64,000 nucleotides of DNA from JAKAWQ01 sp035509315 (GCA_035509315.1 DATJLS010000052.1:17898-81897), one strand, 5' to 3'; positions 40,691 through 50,334 are shown, counted from the first letter of the stretch. Translations and numbers: made by a program. Notes: generated from the sequence alone by a model not told the origin.

Positions 40691-42304
40691 TCAGAAGAGC
40701 GCGGCCCCCTTGGCGAGCGCGATCCAGACGCCAATCAGGAACGGCACCCCGACCCCGAGCCAGGCCAGCGTGCCGCCGAAGCCGAAAGCACCGCGGGCGG
40801 CCGCCAGCACGCCGCCGCGTTCGGCGATCAGCGACTCCTGCCGCAGTTCACGCTCGCGCGCGATCTCCTCTTCCTCCATGTAATGATGATCCGCGACCGG
40901 CCGGACGAAGGCGTTGCAGATCAGCCCGCCGAACAGCAGCACGGCCATGATGTAGAGCGTGCGGTCATAGACCAGATTGTGCGGCACGCCATGGTCGAGC
41001 TGGAATTGCCGCACATTGGCGATCAACGCCGGCCCGACGACCCCCGCGACCGACCAGGCGGTGATGAGCCGGCCATGGATCGCGCCCACCATCTCGGTGC
41101 CGAAGATGTCGGCGAGATAGGCCGGCACGGTCGAGAAGCCGCCCCCGTACATCGTGAGGATGATGCAGATGCTGAGCACGAAGAGCGCGGGAATGCCGAG
41201 ATGGCCCCAGGTCGGCAGCAGCACATAGAGGATGATGCCGAGAACGAAGAAGGTATAGTAGGTGGTCTTGCGGCCGATCTTGTCGGAGAGCGAGGCCCAG
41301 AAGATCCGGCCCAGGCTGTTGAAAAGGCTGATCAACCCGACCAGCCCCGCCGCTGCGGCGACGATCGCCGCATGCTGCTGCACCGTGGTGAGGCCGGTGC
41401 CAGCGCCGCCGAGCAGCTTGGCGCCGAACACATCCTGCAGCATCGGGCTTGCCATCGAGATCACGCCGATGCCGGCAGTGACATTGAGGCAGAGGACACC
41501 CCAGATCAGCCAGAATTGCGGCGTCTTTATTACGCGGTCGAGATGTACATGCCGCGTCGTGATCATTGCGTCTTCGGAGGCGGCTTCCGCCGTCCAGCCT
41601 TCCGGGTGCCAGCCTGGCGGCGGCACGCGGAAACCAAAGGCACCGATCGACATCACGACGATGTAGATCACGCCCAGAATGCCGAGCGAGGCGGCAACCC
41701 CCGGAATGCCGTTGGAAGTAAAGCGCGCCATCAGCCACACCGCGAGCGGCGCGCCGATCATCGCTCCGCCGCCATAGCCCATGATGGCAAAGCCGGTGGC
41801 GAGGCCCCGCCGGTCGGGGAACCATTTGATGAGGGTCGAGACGGGCGCGATATAGCCCAATCCCTGGCCGACGCCACCGATCAGGCCGCAGCCGAGGTAG
41901 ACGAGCCAGAGCTGATGGATCGAAACGCCGACAGCACCGATGACGAGGCCGCCGCCCCAGCAGAGCGCGGCGATGAAGCCGGCCTTGCGCGGCCCCGCGT
42001 GCTCGAGCCAGGCGCCCCAGATCGCCGCGGAAATGCCGAGCACAGCGATGAAAGTTTCGAAGATATGGGTTTCCGCGGGCACCGACCAGTTGCATTGCGT
42101 GGTGGTGAGGGCGGCGAGAAAACCCTCCGCCTTGCAGGCGGCCGCATTGGCGTGCGGAACCAGGCGGGTCATCGGCAGCCAATAGACCGAAAATCCGTAG
42201 GCCATGCCGATGCAAAGATGAATGCAGAGCGCGGCGGGCGGCACGAACCATCGATTGAATTGAGGGCCGGCAACGATTCTCCCGCGATCGAGGACCGAGG
42301 CCAT
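40691..42304 (-). CDS. OFA-family MFS transporter (oxalate/formate antiporter-like)
   Basis: A 537-residue transporter of the oxalate/formate antiporter family. FNRWFVPPAALCIHLCIGMAYGFSVYWLPM is the characteristic first helix and GLGYIAPVSTLIKWFPDRRGLATGFAIMGYGGGAMIG the conserved loop and helix 4-5 region. An insertion between the first two helices and a C-terminal extension make it longer than OxlT. The strong site GGGGAGGAAAAC precedes ATG 42304. It is divergent from the formate dehydrogenase operon, which suggests transport of formate, oxalate or a related carboxylate. Confidence 0.9.
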   Translation of the reverse strand: MASVLDRGRIVAGPQFNRWFVPPAALCIHLCIGMAYGFSVYWLPMTRLVPHANAAACKAEGFLAALTTTQCNWSVPAETHIFETFIAVLGISAAIWGAWLEHAGPRKAGFIAALCWGGGLVIGAVGVSIHQLWLVYLGCGLIGGVGQGLGYIAPVSTLIKWFPDRRGLATGFAIMGYGGGAMIGAPLAVWLMARFTSNGIPGVAASLGILGVIYIVVMSIGAFGFRVPPPGWHPEGWTAEAASEDAMITTRHVHLDRVIKTPQFWLIWGVLCLNVTAGIGVISMASPMLQDVFGAKLLGGAGTGLTTVQQHAAIVAAAAGLVGLISLFNSLGRIFWASLSDKIGRKTTYYTFFVLGIILYVLLPTWGHLGIPALFVLSICIILTMYGGGFSTVPAYLADIFGTEMVGAIHGRLITAWSVAGVVGPALIANVRQFQLDHGVPHNLVYDRTLYIMAVLLFGGLICNAFVRPVADHHYMEEEEIARERELRQESLIAERGGVLAAARGAFGFGGTLAWLGVGVPFLIGVWIALAKGAALF

Positions 42305-42367
42305 GGTGTTTTCCTCCCCGTTTCTGTTTTGTGCGACGCAAAAGAATGGAGCGTCGCCCTTACTTCC

Positions 42368-42387
42368 TCATGAATTAAATATCATGA
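42368..42387. promoter_or_regulatory. Inverted repeat in the OFA/fds divergent promoter region
   Basis: TCATGA (42368-42373) is repeated at 42382-42387 with an eight-base AT-only spacer. Because TCATGA is self-complementary the whole 20 bases form an inverted repeat, in the AT-richest patch of the 263-base divergent gap. A dimeric regulator or the OFA -10 region could lie here; no regulator gene is adjacent. Confidence 0.4.
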
Positions 42388-42567
42388 AGGCCCGCTCCGC
42401 GTCCCGTCAATCTGACCCTGTGCAGGTGCATCAATCCCGATGATGCCCGACGATCCGGCCCATTCGGCGAAGCCCCCGAGAGGGAGGCCAGGCTGTCGCG
42501 GACTGGGGGCAAAAACTTGTATTCGCCAGCCATGGGCCCATAAATTGAAAGAGGAAGGGAGCAGGGG

Positions 42568-43056
42568 ATGCGGGACCAAATGGGGGAGGTGCCGGAAAGG
42601 GTCCGCGAGCGGATTGGGGCGATCGCGCGCGCGCATGAGGGGGCGGAAGGCCCCGCGCTGAATGTGCTGCGGGCAGTGCAGGAGGAATTCGGCCATGTCC
42701 CGCGCGAGACGGTGCCGGTGATTGCCGAGGCGCTCAACATCACGCGCGCCGAACTGCACGGGGTACTCAGCTTCTACCATGATCTTCGCCAGGATCCGCC
42801 GGGCCGGCATGTGCTGAGGCTCTGCCGGGCCGAGGCGTGCCAGGCGATGGGGGCGGCCTCGCTCGCCGAGGCGGCGCTGCGCCGCCATGGGCTTGCCTGG
42901 GGCGAGACCAGCACGGATGGGGCGTTGAGCGTGGAGCCGGCCTATTGCCTCGGGCTCTGCTCCTGCTCGCCGAGCGCCCTCTTCGACGATGAGCCGGTGG
43001 GGCGGCTCGACGCCGCCAGTCTCGACCGGCTGGTCAGCCGGGCCCGGGCGTCATGA
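42568..43056 (+). CDS. fdsG: NAD-dependent formate dehydrogenase, gamma subunit
   Basis: A 162-residue NuoE-like thioredoxin-fold subunit carrying one [2Fe-2S] cluster. The four ligands are seen as the CRAEAC pair near residue 89 and CLGLC near residue 130. EEFGHVPRETVPVIAEALNITRAELHGVLSFYHD is the conserved N-terminal helical part. A good ribosome binding site (GGAAGGGAG) precedes ATG 42568. It overlaps fdsB by 4 bases. Confidence 0.93.
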   Translation: MRDQMGEVPERVRERIGAIARAHEGAEGPALNVLRAVQEEFGHVPRETVPVIAEALNITRAELHGVLSFYHDLRQDPPGRHVLRLCRAEACQAMGAASLAEAALRRHGLAWGETSTDGALSVEPAYCLGLCSCSPSALFDDEPVGRLDAASLDRLVSRARAS

Positions 43057-44609
43057 TGAAAGACATCGTGAGCCGGATCTTCATTTCAGCCGATGCCGGG
43101 GCCCGGGCGGTGGGTTCGGATTCGGTGGCGCGCGCGGTGGTGGACGAGGCGGGGCGGCGCGGCATTGCGCCCGCGCTTGTGCGGACGGGCTCGCGCGGGC
43201 TCTACTGGCTCGAGCCTTTGGTCGAGGTAGAGACGTCGGCCGGCCGGGTCGGTTATGGGCCGGTCTTGGCGGAGGATGTGCCCGGCCTCTTCATGGCGGG
43301 CTTTCTCGAAGGCCGGTCGCACCCGAAATCCCTCGGGCTGGTGGAGAAGATCCCCTTCCTGGCCAGTCAGCACCGGATCACCTTCGCGCGTTGCGGTGTG
43401 ATCGATCCGCTCTCCTTCGCCGATTACCGCGCCCATGGCGGGCTGCGCGGGCTCGAGCGGGCGCGCGCGCTCGGCCCGGCTGCGACGGTCGAGGAGGTGG
43501 CGCGCTCGGGCCTCCGCGGACGCGGGGGCGCCGGTTTTCCCACCGGAATCAAGTGGCGGACGGCCGCCGGCGCGTCGGGTGAGCGCAAATTCATCGTCTG
43601 CAACGCCGATGAGGGCGATTCCGGCACCTATTCGGACCGGATGATCATGGAGGGTGATCCCTTCGCGCTGATCGAGGGCATGGTGATCGCCGGCTTCGCC
43701 GTCGGCGCGCGGCAGGGCTACGTCTATGTCCGTTCCGAGTACCCCCAGGCGATCGCGACGCTCACGGGGGCGGTGGAGATTGCACGGGCGGAGGGGCTGC
43801 TTGGGGCCATTCAGGGCTTCGATATCGAGGTCCGGGTCGGGGCGGGCGCCTACGTCTGCGGGGAGGAAACCTCGCTGCTTGAAAGCCTGGAAGGCAAGCG
43901 CGGGGAAGTTCGGGCCAAGCCGCCGCTGCCGGCGTTGAAGGGCCTCTTCGGCTGTCCGACAGTGATCAACAACCTGATCACGCTGGCGAGCGTGCCACCC
44001 ATTCTCGCCGACGGCGCGGACGGATATGCTGCTTTCGGCTTTGGGCGCTCGCGTGGCACGATCCCGATCCAGCTTGCCGGCAATATCCGCTTCGGCGGGC
44101 TCTACGAAGCCCCGTTCGGGGTGACGCTTGGCGCGCTCGTCGAGGAGATCGGCGGGGGGACGGTGAGTGGAAGGCCGATTCGCGCGGTGCAGGTGGGCGG
44201 GCCGCTTGGCGCCTATTTTCCGCCCGTGCTCTTCGATACGCCGTTCGATTATGAATCCTTCGCCGGGCGCGCCGGGCTGATCGGGCATGGTGGGGTCGTC
44301 GTTTTCGACGATACGGTGGACATGGCGCGTCAGGCGCGCTTCGCGATGGAGTTCTGCGCCCACGAATCCTGCGGCAAATGCACGCCTTGCCGCATCGGCT
44401 CGCGGCGGGGGATGGACGTGATCGACCGCATCCTCGCCGGCATCGAGCCGGCGAAGAACCTGGCTTTGCTGCGCGAGCTCTGCGAGACCATGCGGCTCGG
44501 TTCGCTCTGCGCGCTGGGCGGCTTCACACCTTATCCGGTCGAAAGCGCGCTCGATCATTTTGGCGAGGATTTCGCGGCCACGCCCCCAAGGCATGAAGTG
44601 GCGGCGTGA
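43053..44609 (+). CDS. fdsB: NAD-dependent formate dehydrogenase, beta subunit
   Basis: A 518-residue NuoF-like subunit that holds FMN and a [4Fe-4S] cluster and passes electrons to NAD+. An N-terminal thioredoxin-like domain precedes the FMN/NADH motif SGLRGRGGAGFPTGIKW; NADEGDSGTYSDRMIMEGDP and GAYVCGEETSLLESLEGKRG are canonical. Cluster ligands are in ESCGKCTPCRIG with the fourth Cys in SLCALGGFTP. It overlaps fdsG, and its stop overlaps a possible GTG start of fdsA. Confidence 0.95.
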   Translation: MMKDIVSRIFISADAGARAVGSDSVARAVVDEAGRRGIAPALVRTGSRGLYWLEPLVEVETSAGRVGYGPVLAEDVPGLFMAGFLEGRSHPKSLGLVEKIPFLASQHRITFARCGVIDPLSFADYRAHGGLRGLERARALGPAATVEEVARSGLRGRGGAGFPTGIKWRTAAGASGERKFIVCNADEGDSGTYSDRMIMEGDPFALIEGMVIAGFAVGARQGYVYVRSEYPQAIATLTGAVEIARAEGLLGAIQGFDIEVRVGAGAYVCGEETSLLESLEGKRGEVRAKPPLPALKGLFGCPTVINNLITLASVPPILADGADGYAAFGFGRSRGTIPIQLAGNIRFGGLYEAPFGVTLGALVEEIGGGTVSGRPIRAVQVGGPLGAYFPPVLFDTPFDYESFAGRAGLIGHGGVVVFDDTVDMARQARFAMEFCAHESCGKCTPCRIGSRRGMDVIDRILAGIEPAKNLALLRELCETMRLGSLCALGGFTPYPVESALDHFGEDFAATPPRHEVAA

Positions 44610-44632
44610 AGCGGCGTAAAAGGGGAAGCGAG

Positions 44633-47476
44633 ATGCCGTTGGTTTCCGAGATCGATTACGGCACGCCCGCCGTGGCGGCGGAGACGATGGTGACCCTCAC
44701 CATCGATGGAGAGAAGATCGCCGTGCCCGAAGGCACCTCGATCATGCACGCAGCGATGATGCGGGGCACCGCGATCCCCCGCCTCTGCGCGACCGATTCG
44801 CTCGCCGCCTTCGGCTCCTGCCGGCTTTGCCTCGTCGAGATCGAGGGACGGGGTGGCACGCCCGCCTCCTGCACCACGCCGGTCGCCGAGGGGATGGCGG
44901 TGCATACCGAGACGGAGCGGCTGAAGCGGCTGCGGCGCGGGGTGATGGAGCTCTATGCCTCGGAGCATCCGCGCGACTGGATCTCCGACCCGAAGCTTTC
45001 GACGAATGAGCTCTTTCAGATGGCGGCCGCGGTGGGCTTGCGCGAGATCCGCTATCCCGAGGATGTGGCCAAGCATCTTGCCAAGCCGAAGGACGAGAGC
45101 AACCCCTATTTCACATTCGATCCGGAGCGCTGCATCGTCTGCTCGCGCTGCGTGCGCGCCTGTGCCGAGATCCAGGGAACCTATGCGCTCACGGTCGAAG
45201 GGCGCGGCTTGGATTCCCGGATCGTCGCGAGCCAGGACGAGGGCTTCCTCGGCTCCGAATGCGTCTCCTGCGGCGCCTGCGTTCAGGCCTGTCCGACCTC
45301 GGCGCTGGTCGAGAAGTCGGTGATCGCGGAGGGCGTGCCCGAGCATTCGGTGGTGACGACCTGCGCCTATTGCGGCGTCGGCTGCAGCTTCAAGGCCGAG
45401 CTGCGCGGCGAGCAGGTGGTGCGCATGGTGCCGTGGAAGGACGGCAAGGCCAATCACGGCCATTCCTGCGTCAAAGGGCGCTTCGCCTGGGGCTATGCGA
45501 TGCACCCGGACCGCAAGCTCAAGCCGATGATCCGTGCGCGCATCACCGATCCTTGGCAGGAAGTGAGCTGGGACGAGGCGATCGCGCACGCTTCCGCCGA
45601 GTTCAAGCGCATTCAGGCGAAATATGGGCGGGGGGCGATCGGAGGCATCACCTCCTCGCGCTGCACGAATGAGGAGACCTTCCTCGTCCAGAAGCTCGTG
45701 CGCGCGGCCTTCGGCAACAACAATGTCGATACCTGCGCGCGCGTCTGCCACTCGCCGACCGGCTATGGCCTCAAGACCACCTTCGGCACCTCGGCCGGGA
45801 CGCAGGATTTCGACTCGGTCGATCAGGCCGATGTCATTCTGGTGATCGGCGCCAACCCGACGGACGGGCATCCCGTGTTCGCTTCCCACATGAAGCGGCG
45901 ACTGCGGCAGGGTGCCAAGCTGATTGTGGTCGACCCCAGGCGGATCGATCTGGTGCGCAGCCCGCATGTCGCGGCTGCCTATCATCTGGCCCTCCGCCCG
46001 GGCACCAATGTCGCGATGCTCAACGCGCTGGCGCATGTGGTGGTGACCGAGGGACTCGAAAACCGCGCCTTCATCGCCGAGCGTTGCGACCCCGCAGCCT
46101 ATGCCGAATGGCGGGCCTTCGTCGCCGAGCCGCGCAACAGCCCCGAGGCGCTCGCGCAATATACCGGGGTGCCGGCCTCCGATGTGCGCTCGGCGGCACG
46201 GCTCTATGCCGCGGGGGGCAACGCGGCGATCTATTACGGGCTCGGTGTCACCGAGCATTCGCAAGGCTCGACTGCGGTGATGGCGATCGCCAATCTCGCG
46301 ATGGCGACGGGGAATATCGGCAGGCCGGGTGTCGGCGTCAATCCGTTGCGTGGTCAGAACAATGTCCAGGGCTCGTGCGACATGGGAAGTTTCCCCCATG
46401 AGCTTTCCGGATACCGTCATGTCTCCGAACCCTCCGCGCGGAAGATTTTCGAGGAGCTCTGGAGCGTTACGCTCGATCCCGAGCCGGGCCTGCGCATCCC
46501 CAACATGTTCGATGCCGCGATCGAGGGCAGCTTCAAAGGGCTCTATGTGCAGGGCGAGGACATCGTGCAGTCCGACCCCGACACGCGGCACGTCACTTCG
46601 GGGCTCTCGGCGATGGAATGCATCGTCGTGCAGGATCTCTTCCTCAACGAGACGGCGCAGTTCGCGCATGTGTTCCTGCCCGGCTCCTCCTTCCTCGAAA
46701 AGGACGGCACCTTCACCAATGCCGAGCGGCGCATCCAGCTCGTCCAGCGGGTGATCGCGCCCTGCGCCGGATATGCCGATTGGGAGGTGACGCAGCTGCT
46801 TTCCAACGCGCTCGGCTATCCGATGAACTACACGCATGCCTCAGAGATCATGGATGAGGTCGCGGCGACCACGCCGACCTTTGCCGGCGTGAGCTTCGAG
46901 AAGCTTGCGCGGCTAGGCTCCGTCCAATGGCCGTGCAATGAGCGGGCACCCGAGGGAACGCCGGTGATGCATATCGGGAATTTCGTACGCGGCAAGGGTC
47001 AGTTCATTCTTACTGAATATGTGCCGACCGACGAGAAGGTTGGTCCGCGCTTCCCGCTGCTGCTGACCACCGGACGCACCCTCTCCCAATACAATGTGGG
47101 CGCACAGACAAGGCGCACCGCCAACAGCCTGTGGCATGAGGAAGACCGGCTCGAGATCCATCCGCACGATGCGGAGGAGCGTGGCATTCGCGATGGCGAG
47201 TGGGTGCGGCTGGAAAGCCGGGCCGGCGCGACGGCCTTGCGCGCTTTGATCACAGAACGGGTATCGCCCGGCGTGGTCTATACCACCTTCCATCACCCGG
47301 ACACGCAAACCAACGTGGTGACGACCGAGTTCTCGGATTGGGCGACCAATTGTCCCGAGTACAAGGTGACGGCGGTGCAGGTCTCGCCCGCCAACGGCCC
47401 GACCGAATGGCAACACAGCTACCGGGCGCTCAATGAGCGCACGCGGCGGATCGCCGAGCCTGTTCCAGCAAAGTAA
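44633..47476 (+). CDS. fdsA: NAD-dependent formate dehydrogenase, alpha (molybdopterin) subunit
   Basis: A 947-residue catalytic subunit oxidising formate to CO2. From the N-terminus: a [2Fe-2S] domain (C52, C63, C66, C80), a NuoG-like region, two ferredoxin-type [4Fe-4S] sites (C167/170/173/177 and C210/213/216/220), then a further [4Fe-4S] site (C244, C247, C251, C279). The bis-MGD domain has the metal-ligand Cys372 followed by His373 in CARVCHSPTGYGL, so it uses cysteine, not selenocysteine. ATG 44633 is chosen for its AGGGGAAG site; GTG 44606 overlaps the fdsB stop and adds nine basic residues. Confidence 0.95.
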   Translation: MPLVSEIDYGTPAVAAETMVTLTIDGEKIAVPEGTSIMHAAMMRGTAIPRLCATDSLAAFGSCRLCLVEIEGRGGTPASCTTPVAEGMAVHTETERLKRLRRGVMELYASEHPRDWISDPKLSTNELFQMAAAVGLREIRYPEDVAKHLAKPKDESNPYFTFDPERCIVCSRCVRACAEIQGTYALTVEGRGLDSRIVASQDEGFLGSECVSCGACVQACPTSALVEKSVIAEGVPEHSVVTTCAYCGVGCSFKAELRGEQVVRMVPWKDGKANHGHSCVKGRFAWGYAMHPDRKLKPMIRARITDPWQEVSWDEAIAHASAEFKRIQAKYGRGAIGGITSSRCTNEETFLVQKLVRAAFGNNNVDTCARVCHSPTGYGLKTTFGTSAGTQDFDSVDQADVILVIGANPTDGHPVFASHMKRRLRQGAKLIVVDPRRIDLVRSPHVAAAYHLALRPGTNVAMLNALAHVVVTEGLENRAFIAERCDPAAYAEWRAFVAEPRNSPEALAQYTGVPASDVRSAARLYAAGGNAAIYYGLGVTEHSQGSTAVMAIANLAMATGNIGRPGVGVNPLRGQNNVQGSCDMGSFPHELSGYRHVSEPSARKIFEELWSVTLDPEPGLRIPNMFDAAIEGSFKGLYVQGEDIVQSDPDTRHVTSGLSAMECIVVQDLFLNETAQFAHVFLPGSSFLEKDGTFTNAERRIQLVQRVIAPCAGYADWEVTQLLSNALGYPMNYTHASEIMDEVAATTPTFAGVSFEKLARLGSVQWPCNERAPEGTPVMHIGNFVRGKGQFILTEYVPTDEKVGPRFPLLLTTGRTLSQYNVGAQTRRTANSLWHEEDRLEIHPHDAEERGIRDGEWVRLESRAGATALRALITERVSPGVVYTTFHHPDTQTNVVTTEFSDWATNCPEYKVTAVQVSPANGPTEWQHSYRALNERTRRIAEPVPAK

Positions 47477-47489
47477 GACGCTGGCAAAA

Positions 47490-47711
47490 ATGTCGCCCGA
47501 GAAGCTGACCTATATGGCGAACCAGATCGCGCGGTTTTTCGCCTCGCAGCCGGAAGAAAAAGCGGTGGCGGGCGCTCTGGACCATATCCGCCATTTCTGG
47601 GACCCGCGCATGCGCAGCCAGATTCTCGCTCATCTCGCCGCGGGCGGCGAGGGGCTCGACCCTGTTGCGCGAGCGGCCGTGGCCAAGCTGAAGGAAGACA
47701 AGCCGGCCTGA
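47490..47711 (+). CDS. fdsD: NAD-dependent formate dehydrogenase, delta subunit
   Basis: A 73-residue soluble helical protein beginning MSPEKLTYMANQIARFFASQPEE, the family N-terminus. IRHFWDPRMRSQILAHLAAGGEGLDP is the conserved second half. FdsD is a small component of the FdsGBA complex, needed in some species for the active enzyme. An in-frame ATG at 47433 would add 19 residues inside the end of fdsA. The expected fdsC/fdhD sulfurtransferase gene is not between fdsA and fdsD nor elsewhere in the window. Confidence 0.92.
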   Translation: MSPEKLTYMANQIARFFASQPEEKAVAGALDHIRHFWDPRMRSQILAHLAAGGEGLDPVARAAVAKLKEDKPA

Positions 47712-47715
47712 TCGC

Positions 47716-48903
47716 TCACTTCGCTTCGGCGAGAGGGCTTTCTTCCGACGCGCCCCGCGCGGGGGGCGTGCCGCCCGAAAAATCGAAGCGTTGGCGCGGC
47801 AGCGCGCGAGGATATGCTTCCTGGAGGAAGGCGATTATTTTCTCACGCACATAGCAGCGGAGGTCCCAGGCCTCGCCGGAATTGCGTGCGGAGACGAGCG
47901 CACGCAGCTGGATGGTGGTCGGCAGCGCCTCCACCACTTGCAGGACGACCACCTTGCCGTCCCAGAGCGGCGTCGCGCGGACGATTTCATCGAGCTTCCT
48001 GCGCAGCACCTCGACCGGCAGCGTGTAATCGACATGCATGTGCACGGTGCCGATGAGCTCGGAGCTTTCGCGGGTCCAGTTCTGGAAGGGCTGCTCGAGC
48101 AACCAGGCAAGCGGCACGACCATCCGCTGCCAGTTCCAGATGCGGACGACGACATAGGTTGCGGTGATTTCCTCGATCCAGCCCCACTGGCCATTGATGA
48201 CGACCGCATCCTCGATCCGGAAGGGCTGGGTGATCGCGAGCTGGATGCCGGCGATCAGGTTCGAGAGCACGGGACGGGCGGCAAAGCCAAGGACGAGGCC
48301 GGCAGCACCGGCGGAGGCGAGCAGGCTCACGCCATATTCGCGCACGGCCGGGAAGACCATCAGCGCGGCAGCGAGAGCGAGCAGCGCGATGACGACATGC
48401 GAGAGCCGGCGCAGCACCTGCCATTGCGTGGCGTGCCGCCGCGCCATCACATCGGCCTGGATATTCCCGCGATTGCGGGAGACCTGATGCTCGCTCAGCA
48501 CGTCGATCGCATAGATGGCAGCCCAGCCGAGCACGACGATGAATGCCGCGCTCAGAATATGCAGGACGATGAGGCGGGTTGCCGCTGCAAGCGGCGCCGC
48601 GGGCACGACGCTGCTGAGCAGGATGATGGCGAGGGCTATGAAGAGCATTCCCCTCGTGCGGCTGACGAAGGCATCGAGCGCTGCATGCCTGGCGCGAATG
48701 CGGTGCGGCACCGCGCGCAGAAGGATCCGGTGCGTGATCGCCGCGACCACGAGCGCGCCGATCACGAGGATGATTGTGGTGAGAAATGGTGGGAAGGCAT
48801 GAAGCGCGGCTGAGATCCGCATCGCCGCGCGCGAAATGGGGTTCCCCATCTTCGCAAGACCGGACGGGCCAAAATGGGCCGGCGTGGCAAGAGGCTCTGC
48901 CAT
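47716..48903 (-). CDS. MscS-family mechanosensitive channel
   Basis: A 395-residue protein with about five membrane helices and the MscS channel domain. The pore helix is recognisable in YGVSLLASAGAAGLVLGFAARPVLSNLIAGIQLAI, followed by the beta domain TQPFRIEDAVVINGQWGWIEEITATYVVVRIWN. ATG 48903 is preferred, with GGGAGAAGG before it; an in-frame upstream extension to 48975 has no such site. It opens under membrane tension and protects against hypo-osmotic shock. It is convergent with fdsD with four bases between. Confidence 0.92.
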   Translation of the reverse strand: MAEPLATPAHFGPSGLAKMGNPISRAAMRISAALHAFPPFLTTIILVIGALVVAAITHRILLRAVPHRIRARHAALDAFVSRTRGMLFIALAIILLSSVVPAAPLAAATRLIVLHILSAAFIVVLGWAAIYAIDVLSEHQVSRNRGNIQADVMARRHATQWQVLRRLSHVVIALLALAAALMVFPAVREYGVSLLASAGAAGLVLGFAARPVLSNLIAGIQLAITQPFRIEDAVVINGQWGWIEEITATYVVVRIWNWQRMVVPLAWLLEQPFQNWTRESSELIGTVHMHVDYTLPVEVLRRKLDEIVRATPLWDGKVVVLQVVEALPTTIQLRALVSARNSGEAWDLRCYVREKIIAFLQEAYPRALPRQRFDFSGGTPPARGASEESPLAEAK

Positions 48904-49026
48904 CGCGCCTTCTCCCGTTCTCGTTAAGATGTTCAGCGGGACGTCGGGCAAAATCATGGCCGCGCCTGAGGACACGCTGCGCTTTTAACGTGGGAAGCTC
49001 CGCTTTTTGTGCAAGCGGGAAAACGC

Positions 49027-50334
49027 TCAGGCCGCGTCCTGCTTGAGGACCTCACCTGCGAGGTAGAGGCTGCCGCAGATGAGAACGCGGCTCGGTGTTG
49101 CCTGGGCAAAATCACGACCGATAGCAGCGAGCGCGGAAGTGATGGTAGAACCCGGACGCGCGCGCCCACCCGAAGCGGCGATGATCTCTTCGATCGGCGC
49201 GGCAAGATGCTGGCCGGGCTCGGCGACGGCGAAGACTGAATCCGCGAACGGAAGAATGGGGGTGAGGAAGCCCCCGATATCCTTGCTCGATTTCATGCCG
49301 ACGATGAGATGCAAGGGTTGGTCGCGCCAGGTACGGAGATGAGCGGCAAGTGCGGTGCCGGCGCCCGGATTGTGGCCGCCATCGAGCCAGAGCGAGAAGC
49401 CGGGCGGCAGACGCGCAGCGAGCCGGCCGTTGAGGCGTTGCAGGCGCGCTGGCCATTCAGCCCGACATATGCCGGCCGCGATCGCTGTTTCAGGAACGGG
49501 GAGGCCGGCGGCGTCGAGAGCCGCGAGCGCAATGCCGGCATTGTCGCATTGGTAAGGGCCGGCGAGCGTGGGGGGCGGCAGATCGCGGATGCGAGTCGCG
49601 CTCCGATAGCGGAAGCCCTGCGCGGTCGGCGATACTTCCCAGGCTTCGCCGCGGGCGAATAGTGGTGCGCGCCTGATCTCGGCCTCCCGGCGAATGACGG
49701 CAAGCACTTCTTCCGCTTGCGCGCCGGTCGCCACCGGCACGCCTTGCTTGATGATGCCGGCCTTCTCGAAGGCGATGGCGGCGAGGGTATCGCCGAGAAA
49801 TTCCTGGTGATCGAGCGAGATCGAGGTGATCGCCGCGGCCACCGGCGGGGGAATGACATTGGTGGCATCGAACCGTCCGCCGAGACCCACTTCGAGGAGG
49901 CAGAGATCGGCAGGATGGGCAGCGAAGAGAAAGAAGGCGACCGCCGTGATCATCTCAAAGACCGTGATCGGCGCGCCGTCATTGATTCGTTCGAGGGACT
50001 CGATGGCCTCGGCGAGTGTTTCGCCGGCGACGAGCTGGCCGGCGAGGCGAATCCGCTCGTTGAAATGGACGAGATGCGGCGAGGTATAGACATGCACGCG
50101 CTTGCCCGCCGCCTCCGCGATCGCGCGCAGGAAGGCGATGGTGCTGCCCTTGCCGTTGGTGCCGGCGACATGGATCACGGGAGGGAGCCGTTGCTCCGGA
50201 TGGCCGAGCCTGGCGAGCAGGGCTTCCAACCGGCCGAGGCTGAGATCAATGAGACGCGGATGCAGCGTCTGCAGCCGCGCGAACGCTTCATCCACCCGGC
50301 GGAAGGCCGGCTCCGGCTCCGTCGTGATGCTCAA
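49027..50334 (-). CDS. folC: Dihydrofolate/folylpolyglutamate synthase
   Basis: A 435-residue Mur-ligase-fold enzyme that adds glutamate to dihydropteroate and to folates. The ATP-binding motif is VIHVAGTNGKGSTIAFLRA, the folate loop segment is TSPHLVHFNERIRL, and ITSISLDHQEFLGDTLAAIAFEKAGIIK is the conserved core; DGGHNPGAGTAL is the C-terminal domain motif. Its start overlaps the accD stop (ATGA), as in many alphaproteobacteria. Confidence 0.95.
   Translation of the reverse strand: MSITTEPEPAFRRVDEAFARLQTLHPRLIDLSLGRLEALLARLGHPEQRLPPVIHVAGTNGKGSTIAFLRAIAEAAGKRVHVYTSPHLVHFNERIRLAGQLVAGETLAEAIESLERINDGAPITVFEMITAVAFFLFAAHPADLCLLEVGLGGRFDATNVIPPPVAAAITSISLDHQEFLGDTLAAIAFEKAGIIKQGVPVATGAQAEEVLAVIRREAEIRRAPLFARGEAWEVSPTAQGFRYRSATRIRDLPPPTLAGPYQCDNAGIALAALDAAGLPVPETAIAAGICRAEWPARLQRLNGRLAARLPPGFSLWLDGGHNPGAGTALAAHLRTWRDQPLHLIVGMKSSKDIGGFLTPILPFADSVFAVAEPGQHLAAPIEEIIAASGGRARPGSTITSALAAIGRDFAQATPSRVLICGSLYLAGEVLKQDAA

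Noticed and set aside
40538..42373. A 611-codon plus-strand frame across the OFA transporter
   Set aside because: Histidine/arginine/aspartate-rich mirror of a transporter gene, starting inside a repeat element; not a gene.
44555..46837. A 760-codon open frame antisense to fdsA
   Set aside because: Its product is rich in Arg, His and Gly with no domain, and mirrors the codon pattern of fdsA; long antisense frames are expected at this GC content.
43053..47476. Complex I subunits NuoF/NuoG
   Set aside because: The molybdopterin domain with the formate-type active site CARVCHSP, the NuoE-like first gene and the FdsD gene identify formate dehydrogenase instead.
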